From Rosellinia necatrix (Eukaryota > Ascomycota > Sordariomycetes > Xylariales > Xylariaceae): a stretch of 64,000 nucleotides of DNA. A model generated the notes under the pieces. That model made no database searches, was not told the origin of the DNA, and was given only the letters and a program-made list of their open reading frames with translations. Positions 36,353 to 46,980 of the stretch are shown here, one piece after another. The stretch lies in assembly GCA_021209875.1 (NCBI GenBank), contig JAGYVD010000004.1, positions 4,439,001 through 4,503,000 on the forward strand, given 5' to 3'. A program made the translations under genes and the position numbers. Every line of letters starts with the position of its first letter. Position 1 is the stretch's first letter.

Positions 36353-39224
36353 CAGTATATATTGCTTATATTTTTTTTATAAATTATTATAAATTAATAT
36401 ATTATTTAAATATATAATAATATATTTATTTAATATATTCAAAAATATGTTGTTTATATAATATTAAAATAAACTAAAAGCTTTTATTATATTAAAGTTA
36501 GCTATTAAACATTTAAATAAGCTTAGCTTAATAATAAATGCTGTTTTTTATTTGTTGTTAAAAATAATTTAAAAACGGTTAAACACTGCTATAATATTTA
36601 ATTTTATATAAACTTTAGTTTTATATAACATATTTAAAATTTTTAATATTAAAAAAAATCAAGTAGTGATTTTTAACTATAATATTATTTAATTATTTAT
36701 AGTTTATATAAACTTTAATGCTTCCCCTAGGTTTTTTAGCTAGCAATATAAATATAGCTGCTAATAAATTGCTTAATTTAATAAATCTTTTATTAAATAC
36801 TTATTTAAATATTTTTATATAATAAATAATTTTTGTTATAATATCAGCTTTATTTAATAATTTAATAATATTATTTTAAGCATTAAATTTATTTTATAAT
36901 TAAAAAGTCTATATAATAATAATTTTTTACGTTTATTAATAAAAAGCGTTAATAAAATTATAATATTTTTTAGTAGTTTAATATAAATTTTATTTTTAAT
37001 TACAAGTTTTTTTTTTAAATATTTTTATATATCTTTTTCCCTTATTTTTTAAGCTATAATATTTTTATACTTAGTTATAATAGTTTTTAAATTGCTTTAA
37101 TATTATTATTTTTTAACTAGGTTTTTTATAAAAATACGTTAGACTATTTTTAAAAATATATTTATTATTAATATATTTGCTAAATATTATATTTTATTGC
37201 TTTTTTTAACTTTTATTGCTTATATTATATTTATAACTTTAATAAACTTTTTATTATTATATATTTAATTTAAATATTTAATATTTTATATAATAATAAA
37301 AATTAAAAACGTTAAAAAATTATATAATTTTTAATTTAATAGCTGTTTATTTTTTATTAATAGTTTTTTAAATATAATATATTAAGTCTAAACTTTTATA
37401 TTTTTATTATTTTTTACTTTTAATTTATAAAAATTTTCTGTTTAATTAATATTAAAATTATGCTAATACAGCTATAGCAACTTTAATATAATATTTAAGC
37501 TTAATAAAAATTATATATATAATAAAAATTTTTAATATATTTAGCTAGTATATATTTTATTTTATAATATTTAATTATTATTTCTGCTAACGTTTTATTT
37601 ATAAGTTAAAACAGTTTTAATTATAAAGCTTAAATTAAAAAAGTTATATAATAATATAAAGTTTATATTAATAAAACTAAATAAAAAATATTCCAAGTTA
37701 ATTTATATTTTAAATAAAATCAGCTTTTAATTATTATATTATATATTAGTTTTAAAACTTAAAAATATATTAAGTTTTATTATTTTTATATATAAATTTT
37801 ATTTTTGTTTTTATATATATTTTTTTATTTTTAACTACGTTTTTATTAAAGCTTATTTATTTTTAAATTAACTAAGCTTTTATTTATTTAAATAACGCTT
37901 TTAATTAAAACTTTTTTGCTAGCTTATAAAAATAAATATATATATAATAACTAGTTTTTTATAATATTTATAAAGCTTTTTAGTTTTGTTTTATTTTTTT
38001 TTTTATAATAAGCTTTTTAAACAAAGCTTTTTAATTTTGCTTAAGTTTATTAAGTTATTTTTATATATAATATTATTTTACTGCTAATTTATTAATATAA
38101 AAAAAATATTACGTTATAAAACTTTTATTTATTATATTATTAAATAGCTTTTTAAAAGTTTAATTTATTAATATATTTTATTTTATATTAATCAGCTTAT
38201 TTATAATATTAAAACGTTTTAAAGCTTTTTATTTATTTTAAATTTTAATATTTTAATTTGCTGCTTTTTAAACCTTTTATTTTTGCTTGTTAATTAAATA
38301 AACTTAAAAATAAAATTAGCAAATAAAAGCAATTTTTATATAAGTTGTTTAAAATTTTTAATTATTTTAATATATATATTTATTATAATATAAACAGTAT
38401 TAAATATATATAATATTATTTTATAATTAGTTTAAATTAATAATTATTTTATTATATTATTTAAATTGCTAGTTATTATTTTTATTTAAATTTAAATATA
38501 AATATACGCTACTTTTTAAATTATAAATATATATATAATATTTTATTAAATAAAATAAAAATATAATTTAATTAAATATTAATTTAATATATATTAATAA
38601 TTATTAATTAATATATTTAGTTTATTATTTAAATAAATTAATTTTAACTTATTAAAAATAATAGTTTATTAGTTTAAAATCGATATAATGTTATTTTAAT
38701 GCTTATTAGTTATAAATTTTATAATAATATAACGTTAATTTAAAAGTTTAATTATATAGTTATGTTAGTTTAATATTTAGTTTGTTTTATTAGCACGTTA
38801 TTAAATTATTATTATTAGTTTACGTTTTTATAATTAGGTTAATAATTTTAATTTTTAAAATTAAAGTATTATTTTTAGTTAAACTTGCGTGTTTTAATTA
38901 AAACTAATATAGTTTACTAAAACTTTTATTAATATAACGTTATTAATATTTTATTATAAGTTTAAAAATTTTTATAGCAAAATAAATATAATATATTTTA
39001 AAAAGCTAATATATTAATAAATATTAAATTAAAGCTTAATTTTAATAATAATATAATAATAATAAAATAATAAGCTATAAATAAAAAACAAGTTTTAAAG
39101 TTTAAATATAATTTATAATAATTTATTTAGTTTAAAATAATAGCATAGCTAAAATTTTATAAATTTTATAAATAAATATAATAAATTATTATAGTTTATA
39201 TTGCTAATAGTTCTAGTATAGTTT

Positions 39225-39394
39225 ACTAAGGGTAGTGTGGTATTGAGTCTGTAAAAGTGTGATGTAGAATTAAAGAAGGAAGGGCTTCTGGTCCCGCAGG
39301 GACCAGAAGCCTTAGGCTAGTACCTTATCTAATCTACACAATCCTTATCTAGCTAGCTGCGCTAGCTAGATAAGGAGCCCCCTCTTCCTGACTG
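39225..39394. repeat. hairpin-rich GC island 3, next to the right LTR
   Basis: Contains two long perfect hairpins with three-base loops: GGCTTCTGGTCCC (39283-39295) - GCA - its complement (39299-39311), and CCTTATCTAGCTAGC (39343-39357) - TGC - its complement (39361-39375). CCTTATCTAATCT at about 39323 is the reverse complement of a block in island 1. Confidence 0.65.
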
Positions 39395-39539
39395 TGTCAA
39401 GTTCTAAAAATAATTTATATTATTATATAAAAAAAAAAAACTTCTCGCTTAATCAGTCGCCAGCTACTCGCTTCTTTTATATATAATATTCTAGCCCGTG
39501 CCTTAATGGGGTCCTTAGGTTAGAACTAGTTCCGTGACA
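39395..39539. repeat. right LTR of the degraded element
   Basis: 145 bp from TGTCAAGTTC to TTCCGTGACA. It lacks about 17 bases near its left end compared with the solo LTR. The left half is strongly mutated (TTATATTATTATATAA where the solo LTR has TTATGTTATTGCACGC); the right half keeps most G/C, so mutation fades toward the outer edge of the element. Confidence 0.78.
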
Positions 39540-39703
39540 AGCTACCCATGGTGTAGCTCTAGAGGCATATTTGTGTATATAAGGACTGAAGACCTCCCAC
39601 CTAGATGGCAGGCCCATGAATCAATGATATTGAGCCCTACCCTTATACTCAGCTATCTACTTGCGACCCAGCTGCTACCTCCTAGTGACTAGATCTCACT
39701 CAG

Positions 39704-39863
39704 TGTCACAGTTCCTCCTGCTGATGGTTCCAGAAATGACTTATGTTATTGCACGCAGGAGGAAGTTCCTCCTGTTAGTCTGTCGCCGGCTATTCTAGCT
39801 TATATACATGATCTTTTGGTCCGTGCCCGGTGGAGGTCCGGAGGCCGGGCTTAGTTCCGTGAC
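39704..39863. repeat. solo LTR of the same family, little mutated
   Basis: 160 bp with inverted ends TGTCAC...GTGACA. It is homologous to both LTRs of the neighbouring element but largely free of RIP changes. Flanks are CTCAG on the left and CTCTG on the right, a possible 5-bp target duplication with one mismatch. No matching second LTR or internal region was found nearby, so a solo LTR left by recombination is the simplest reading. Confidence 0.65.
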
Positions 39864-40131
39864 ACTCTGGGCATTCTTCATAGGACAGTGACTCTTGAAT
39901 CGGCCTTGGCTACGCTGGCCTGGAATACATGGTAATGACTACGATTATATGGAAAGAGGAGAAGAGATGCAGCAATATGAATTTACTATTACACCGGAAA
40001 TAGGTAGCCTATCTACTCAACCTTTAAGAGAAGCGCGTCAATACTGTCAATTTTCTCCCTCCTTTTTTTTCCTCCTTTTTTTCTGGTTTTTTTTCTCTTT
40101 TCCTTTTTAAGTGAATTGGGCGGATCGAAAC

Positions 40132-40836
40132 TTACCTGTTAGTGTGCGGACTGGCCTTCCTTGAAAGCTTCGATAGCGCTTTGAGCATTCTCCCCCGCCG
40201 CAACTCCTCGTCGTCGTGGAAAGTGAGAAATTCAGCTTGGATGTAATCTCCGCAGTTACGCCGGCTCATAAGCTCTAGGTGGCTCCGAGTGATATTCGGG
40301 CTGTGGAATATCCGGGCTGGACCGTGCGGAGTTGTCGGGGGACTGTCCCTCCAGACGATACAAGCCCAAAGGGTGTCAACTTCAGTGTGCTCGTAGCTCC
40401 TATCGCAAGAAAGCCTAACAACCTCGGCAAGGTGTTCTAGAAGTTCTCGCGTCTCTGTATCTGCTGCCTCGAGCTCGGCCGGGTTCATGTTGCCAGTACA
40501 GCAACTGCTACCTGAAGGCTGACTGACATCAGTGCTGGCGGAGCCTGCAGGATCTTGAGCACTTCGCACGCCAGGACACCAATTCACAATTGAATGACAG
40601 TCTAGAGAGGAACTGCCTGATGTTTCTAATTTATGAACCCCTCTACAATTGATATGTCGGGATCGAACCTGGTACGAGGGGTGGTGGTGCTGACCTTGCG
40701 AGTTGCTGTGGGAGGTGACTAACAATTCGTCAGAGGCTGATGGTGTACTGGTAAGTGTAATCCAAGGGTTAGGGGAATGGAGTGGGCTGGATGTTGGGGG
40801 AGGCGAACCCATGGCCTCTTCAGATAAGGGATCCAT
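40132..40836 (-). CDS. hypothetical protein
   Basis: A continuous 234-residue frame from an ATG at 40836. The N-terminal half is Ser/Pro/His-rich and disordered. The C-terminal half (about 115-234) is more globular, with NPAELEAADTETRELLEHLA, a Cys/Trp-containing VDTLWACIVWRD segment and a basic tail. No family is recognised. It lies between a solo LTR and a gene-poor stretch, consistent with a lineage-specific gene. Confidence 0.5.
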   Translation of the reverse strand: MDPLSEEAMGSPPPTSSPLHSPNPWITLTSTPSASDELLVTSHSNSQGQHHHPSYQVRSRHINCRGVHKLETSGSSSLDCHSIVNWCPGVRSAQDPAGSASTDVSQPSGSSCCTGNMNPAELEAADTETRELLEHLAEVVRLSCDRSYEHTEVDTLWACIVWRDSPPTTPHGPARIFHSPNITRSHLELMSRRNCGDYIQAEFLTFHDDEELRRGRMLKALSKLSRKASPHTNR

Positions 40837-43411
40837 GTTCGCTTCTAGGATAGTGATCGTGTTCGCCTAACAAATCTAGCGTGGCATTTCTCTAGTATTT
40901 ATAAGAAAATTGTCCTTTAAACTGTTGGCAAACAGTTTTGAATTGCGACAGCAATGAGATTGTTTTATCATCTAACGAGTTTGATTTCGTACCACCGCTT
41001 AAACATAGCGATGATATTAGTTGGTAATATCATTATTTATGACTATGGGGTACGCTTTGAACACGCAAAAGAAGGGAGACAAATTTAAATATCAGGTCAC
41101 ACTTGGTTCTGGTTCGAGCGAGAACAGCAGTGTAGACGTATTTGCCGCAGGCTTCCTTCGTGCCATCTTCCTCATTCCAATTATACAGTGGCAAGTTGCT
41201 GCAACCCAGCTGAGCTCTGCACGACTAGCCTCTACATAGATAAAGGACTTATTGAAGAACATCTTGTAATTGTGAAACAACTAGAAGTAGACAAAACAAG
41301 CGTTTCAGGACAATGATGCTGTTCATTCACGTCTGCATTAATAGCGGTATCTATAGCCCATATGATTGCGAAAGAAATGTAAAGAAAATTAAACAGCAGA
41401 AACACTAACAGCACGTTCCAGAATTACTGATTTCGGAATTGTCAACATAAACTCATTTGGTTATCACAAACCCTTATTTTAGATACCAGTACCAAGGACG
41501 GACAAATCCCTTGAAATCAAGCAGTGCTATTAACAAAAATGGCTTCATACTCGGCGCCCAATTTCATACTTAAATCCTTATGACGACGAGTCTAATTCCA
41601 TCTTAGTTATGAATGGGGTTAGTAATTCCAGGATTCCCCAAACTACTGCGATGCACGCTATATATAAGATGACATTTTGACATTTCAATTGTTCCGGTCT
41701 GACACCAGTGGCCAAGGGTCTATCATCTCCGAATGTGTGTGATATCGCAGCCCCAAGGTGGCTGCCGTGCATGCCATACAGCTATGACAGTTGAAACACT
41801 ACCAGCCGACGCTAGGCATGCTCAAGTTGCGGGGATGTCGGCCATGTCGACGGCATTGTAATTACTACTAATGATAGTTACGATGGTTATTGCCGTTCAG
41901 GTGTTTACTAGCTTCTGAACGCATACACCTGTGACTATATTAACTATAATACTAGCTATGACTATGGAAGGCGCGGAAGCTCTCTATCGGTTGTTAGTCA
42001 GCAGATAACCCGGTCAGATCATGCGTAGCCCGAGATCGGTTATCATACTTACGTGAAATATTCGACGGTGGTGTAAACAATAACGCCACATTTCTTCACG
42101 AGGGACACGTGTATTAGCATCTACACGTATTATTGGAACCAACGATGCCGTGGCCCTGCATAAGGCAATGCAACCTTGATAAGTGGATCGATTGCTAGTT
42201 TGTTCCGGTTCTAAATAACCGCTGGTTCGCAGGCTACTGGAAGTTACGGAGATACAGGACTTTGGGGAGCCCATGGCTTTTTTAAGAAATGCTGAGGATA
42301 GGGGCCACGGTGTTTGCCGACCGATCTTCCAAGGTGGTGGGGGGGTTCTGGTCATGTCTCGGGCGATTTAGTGAGCTAGTTATGTGATACTAATAGGTAC
42401 CTCTTGAGTCTGTCTGGAAGTTGTCAAGGGTGAGGCTATGTACTAAGTAGGTACCTACTTAATGTACCAAGCATCTCTTCAATTATTGAGTTCTCGGTAC
42501 TGGCGGATTAGATAAACTGACTTTGTTTTGGTGGATCCGATGCACCCCCCATCACAGTCAACCTGCCATTATAATTGGATGACTAAGTGATGTCATGTGG
42601 GCATCCGATCTAGGAGCCGTCATCCTGGGTCGGCGATCCTGGCCGGGGCGACCAACTGCCGATGACTAGGTAGATCGCGCCCCGTCTCAGCCGCACGGGA
42701 ATGTATGGTAACTACCTAATAACTATCTAATGACTACCTAATGACTACCTAATGTGTAAGTATATAATAAGTACGTAGGCAGGCTCTGGCAAGTCTGGAG
42801 AGGTATTCTCAACTTGGCGCCAGCCTAGATCTGCACGGCTCGGGCCTATTACATACGTGTCTGAACGAGCAATGGCAGGCTAACGCTAGTGAACGTGTGG
42901 TGTAGGTGGTCGCTGACGTGCTGAAACCATGCCACTCTGAGATAGTGGATGCACCGTTGTGAACTATGCATAAGTACAGACCCATAACTAGTGTAAGCCT
43001 TCGTGTGCCCAAACCTGTCTCGCCAACGTCACACAGCATCCAATGGTCAACAGGTACCTCCCTCTGGAGTACCAAAAAAAAAAATGAGTGTCGACCTGTC
43101 AGGAGAGGAGGCTGGGCAAAATGGAATGGGTGTCCATTACCCACACCCGTGGACCCCTTTTCCACTTCTCTGCCCCTTGCCTTACCAACTCGCTGCTTAC
43201 GCTTTTAATAAGAGGCTCTGCACCGCGTCTGCCATCTGCCATGCCACCGTCTTCTCTAGTCTCGTACCAAAATTGCTTCTCCGCCGTGAAGTTGTTTATT
43301 TATATGTTATTCATACTATTTATGTATAATCATAGGTAAATCAGGATTCATTGTGTCCGTCCTACTCAACGCAGGTGGTCAATATTGATTGGATCGAGCG
43401 ACGAACACACC
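40837..43411. other. gene-poor stretch, no gene seen
   Basis: About 2.6 kb with only short open frames that show no family resemblance. Short repeats such as ACTACCTAATG (about 42715-42755) and TAGGTACC motifs are present. A 113-codon frame at 42014-42355 (-) was considered but has no supporting feature. Confidence 0.45.
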
Positions 43412-44791
43412 ATGGGACCCCCAAGTGAAATGATGATGACCCTCGGATGCAGCGGTGGGTTGACCGAGTATCCCCCGGGTGTAATCGACGCCAAGCTCCG
43501 CGACTTGGGAGTGAAATACCTCCGTGTCTATTGGCATGACTACACATCGTCGGCCAAGTGCCGCGTGATCCCCATCGACCACATCCGCGACGCCCTGCGG
43601 GAGTCGAAGCCATACTCCCTCTCCGTCCCCAGAGTGAGCCTGGGCATCCTTCCCATCGACCATCCCGTCCCCGGGGTCATCGGAACGGGGGTCTACGCAC
43701 TTCAGCTGGACTGGGCGAGCCTGAAGAGCGGCCCGGCCCCCGGACATCTGAGCTGCTACGCGAATTTCCTGGAAGCGGACGGTTCGGTGGCTCCTCTGTG
43801 CCCGCGTGGTATCCTGACCCGCGCTGTGGACCAGGCCGCGGCAGCCGGCCTCACATTCCTCGTTGGGTTCGAGGTTGAATTCATCGTGTTGGAGCGAACA
43901 GGGGATCCGAACGACAAATATCGCACCATCGCCCACGACGGCCACGCATGGTCGATGGCCCGCGCACTCGCCAGCTGGGGCGCCGAGGGGAGCTTCACCA
44001 CTGTCGTCGACGAGATCATCACGGCGCTCAAGGAGGCGGGGATAAACGTCGAGCAGTTCCACGCCGAGTCGGCCCCTGGCCAGTACGAGATAGTGCTGCC
44101 CCCGCGCCCGCCGCTCGATGCGTGTGACACCCTCCTGCACACCCGACAGGTCATCGAGAGCGCCGCCGCGCGCCACGGGTTCCGTGTCACGCTCCACCCA
44201 CGGCCTTTCGCGGACAAGATCGGGAGCGGGTCCCACGCCCACGTCTCCATCGCGTCCGGGTCCGGCGACGACCCGCGCGTCTACGAGCGCTTTTATGGCG
44301 GCATCCTCGAGCACTTCCGCGCCATCTTTGCCATCACCAACAGCCACCCCGTGAGCTATGAGCGCATGGTCGATGGGTTGTGGGCTGGCGGCCGCTGGGT
44401 CACCTGGGGCACGCAGAACAAAGAAACGCCCCTGCGTAAGTGCAAGGACAGTCACTGGGAGGTCAAGGTGATGGATGGCCTCGCGAACCCGTACTTGTCC
44501 ATGGCGGCGCTACTGTTCGCCGGCACAGCGGGCGCCGAGTTGAGGTGGGGTGACTGTCTGATTGACCCTGCTAAACTCACCAGCCAAGAGCGGAGTGCTC
44601 TAGGCATCGACAACATGTTCCCTGGAAGTCTAGATGAGGCACTAGAGGCCCTCAAAAGCGATGAAGTGATGGTCAAACTACTCGGGCAAGATTTTGTCGA
44701 TCGATACGTGACCGTGAAGAAAGCGGAGACGGGCTTGTATGAATCTGTACCAGAAGAATCAAGAAGACAGTGGGTGATAGAGAGATACTAG
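43412..44791 (+). CDS. FluG-type glutamine synthetase-like enzyme
   Basis: A single-exon gene for 459 residues of the glutamine synthetase I-like fold, closest in remembered pattern to the C-terminal domain of fungal FluG and to gamma-glutamyl-ligases that act on amines other than ammonia. An N-terminal beta-grasp part (KYLRVYWHDYTSSAKCRVIP) is followed by the catalytic barrel: metal-binding FEVEF (Glu-x-Glu), HAESAPGQYEI, KIGSGSHAHVSI with its metal His, WGTQNKETPLRKC, and the NPYLSMAALL loop. The ATG at 43412 is the first in frame and gives a complete fold. The stand-alone form, without FluG's N-terminal amidohydrolase domain, implies an enzyme rather than the full developmental protein. 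The gene is clearly richer in G/C than its flanks and lacks introns; transfer is possible but not shown. Confidence 0.88.
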   Translation: MGPPSEMMMTLGCSGGLTEYPPGVIDAKLRDLGVKYLRVYWHDYTSSAKCRVIPIDHIRDALRESKPYSLSVPRVSLGILPIDHPVPGVIGTGVYALQLDWASLKSGPAPGHLSCYANFLEADGSVAPLCPRGILTRAVDQAAAAGLTFLVGFEVEFIVLERTGDPNDKYRTIAHDGHAWSMARALASWGAEGSFTTVVDEIITALKEAGINVEQFHAESAPGQYEIVLPPRPPLDACDTLLHTRQVIESAAARHGFRVTLHPRPFADKIGSGSHAHVSIASGSGDDPRVYERFYGGILEHFRAIFAITNSHPVSYERMVDGLWAGGRWVTWGTQNKETPLRKCKDSHWEVKVMDGLANPYLSMAALLFAGTAGAELRWGDCLIDPAKLTSQERSALGIDNMFPGSLDEALEALKSDEVMVKLLGQDFVDRYVTVKKAETGLYESVPEESRRQWVIERY

Positions 44792-45812
44792 AGATGGCCG
44801 ATGCCTATGGGATGCGTATATGTGCACCGAAAAGACGAGCCCGGCGTCCATGGAACCGCTACTCTGTTTAACTCGGTAAGGTCTCGATAGTATAGAATAT
44901 CGATCCATACCTGGGTACTCCTATGCTCTCGTTTCGGGATCGGTATTAGATGGATAATTAGCAACTCTTGGATATGAAAACTAGCGGTAACTATAATATA
45001 CCTCTAACCAAAGCATCTAAATCTATATGAAGCACTGCACTTTTTCTTACTTTAGTTCTTTTGATTACTAACTGACCCCACTGTTCAATCTTAGAATAGG
45101 GGTTCATCAATTAGATGACAATATTCATTCCACGAGCTTCAGAAAGAGGTTGTTGCTCTCAAGCAGGATTGAGGAGCCTACCACAACAATCAAGACATCG
45201 TATACGTGAATCCAATTATGATTCCGAGCACGCGACTCGAGGGGGATGTCCAACATCTGCTTTGACACGGATTTTTGACTTTTAGCGATGAACACACGCA
45301 GCTTCTGGACCCTCTGCAACTATTGACACACTGACATACCTGTAGGATTCCCACAACGCTTTTACGTATGTCGACAGCTACCTACATCATATGCGTAGAT
45401 TCCAGCTCAGTCTCTGCCAGTAGCTACTCCAAAAGGCAAGGCTCATCCTTCAATGGATTAAACATGGCGATAAACACACTGCTAATAGGACCGCCAACAT
45501 CACCGTTGGGCAGTTGAGACAGGGCTTCGTGCCCGGTGAAGAGCGACACCAAAACTCGATGACAGGGAGTCAAGTTACCTATTTACCTATCTACCTTCAG
45601 ATGCGATTGTGGCTAATTGCTGGACCAACAATCGCAAACAAACAGATTAACAAATAAACAACCACCACATCCCTTGATGACCTCAACCACTATATATATG
45701 AAAACACTAAACACCACTACAGAAAAGCATAATCACACACACACACACACACATTCTCTCTCTCTCTCTCTCTCTCTTGCTCTTTCTCTACGAGAACTTT
45801 CCCCACCCAGAA
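44792..45812. other. intergenic with CA/CT repeats
   Basis: No gene seen. (CA)n lies at about 45735-45752 and (CT)n at about 45755-45780, just left of the broken nuclease-like gene. Confidence 0.45.
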
Positions 45813-46980
45813 ATGGTCGAGGCCGATTTCCCCAGTCTCCAGGATTGGCTCAGCGCGCTACACAACGCCTCCGCCTCGCCCGACATGCCACGGACACCGA
45901 GCCCGGCGATGCGACGGAGAGGAGATCGGACGACACGCGCGGGGGGGTCGCGGAGGCCCCCGACGACGACGACGACGACGACGACGACACCCCGCGCCCG
46001 CTGTCCTGCGCCGTGGGCGCCCACACAGCCATCGTCGTCGTCGACGTCGACGTCGACAAGTCGTTGTCGTCGATTGACGCTGTCGTCAGTGCCCGAGTCG
46101 CAAGCGCGCGCGCGTGCAGCGGCGGCTCGTCGGGCCCGCTGCTAGACCTCGAGGGGGAAGCACGGCATTTTTTTTTTTTTACCGCACAGCATCGGGGCCG
46201 CGATACGGTCCCCCGCACGTCGCGGGCGGGAGCCCATTAAAGACTTACATGTTTGAGCAGGGTGGTGGTGGTGGTGGTGGTTTGGAGAGTCCGGCGCAGG
46301 GACATGCTCGACCTGGATGGAGGAGGCAGGCTGGCGGGCGGATGTCCGGGACAAACACGCGCCGGTGCGAGACGCCCGGGCACGGCTTCCGCGACGCTGA
46401 GTGGAACGAGACGGTCCATTCCCCGCTGCTGCGGTTCGTTGCGGATAATGCCGCGCCGGGGTTGGAGTATCGGAATCTGTGAGTTCTCTACCTATAGCAT
46501 CCACCTCTGACTTTTTTTTTTTTTTTTCTTTGGGAGCATGGATGTCTCATCCTCTAGCGGACACGCTGCCGTGGTATGCAGGACGGCCGCCAGTGTCTCT
46601 GGTTGCTGGACCGACCTAGACATACGAGACAGCCGGCTCGACTACGGCATATTCGTGGCCCCGGCCAAAGGCTTCCGACCTCTATGGTCGTATCACGAAC
46701 CACATTCAGAAACAGGAGTCGTTCGAGTCGGCACAAGTGAACCCCCCTCGTCGATATCGATCCCGAATTGCCCCCCCCCCTTCGCCGTCGGCATTGCGAC
46801 CAGGTGCCTCACACTGGGTGTAGAGAGGGCGGCGGGTGTGCGGTATGTCTCCCGATGCTATCCGGATCACACCGCGCGCCTAATCGTGCCGGGGGGTTTA
46901 ACATCACGGCTTCTAGGTCGTCTATGGTCCTGTCACCCTTGGCCATACTCGAACGTTGACCGACCGGCTGCTACCGGTTG
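45813..46980 (+). pseudogene. broken PD-(D/E)XK nuclease-like gene
   Basis: Pieces of one fungal PD-(D/E)XK-like protein family appear in order but in different frames: an N-terminal MVEADFPSLQDWLSALHN (45813), an Asp/Thr-rich linker after a frame change near the G7 run at about 45940, GHGFRDAEWNETVHSPLLRF (about 46378-46440, the conserved 'WN..VH.PLL' segment), then after a probable intron SRLDYGIFVAP (about 46630-46660), and PFAVGIATRCLTLGVERAA (about 46778-46835) corresponding to the family's P-I-A-V-S-I-E-T-K motif. In that motif the catalytic Glu and Lys are replaced by Ala and Arg. Frame changes coincide with G/C or T homopolymers (46169-46180 T run, C9 at about 46771-46779). Loss of catalytic residues argues for real decay beyond any sequencing error. 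The family assignment rests on recalled motif patterns. Confidence 0.5.

Larger units (their letters stand above)
31520..39539. mobile_element. LTR retrotransposon, RIP-degraded
   Basis: An 8,020-bp element bounded by two diverged copies of the same LTR (31520-31681 and 39395-39539) and flanked by a perfect 5-bp direct repeat AGCTA (31515-31519 and 39540-39544), the classical target duplication. Outer ends are TGT(T/C)A and, on the right, GTGACA. The interior is extremely AT-rich with stops in every frame, so gag, protease, integrase and reverse transcriptase cannot be recognised; no primer-binding or polypurine site can be named, hence no strand. Compared with the solo LTR at 39704, substitutions are mostly CA to TA and TG to TA, the RIP signature. 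Three GC-rich islands interrupt the AT-rich interior. The short LTRs would fit a Copia-type element, but this is inference. Confidence 0.78.

Noticed and set aside
36336..36360. Short string in island 2 resembling a common cloning-vector sequence from memory
   Set aside because: Only about 16 bases with an extra base, and the flanks do not match; coincidence is likelier than contamination.
42014..42355. 113-codon minus-strand frame
   Set aside because: No motif, no family pattern, no neighbouring splice structure.
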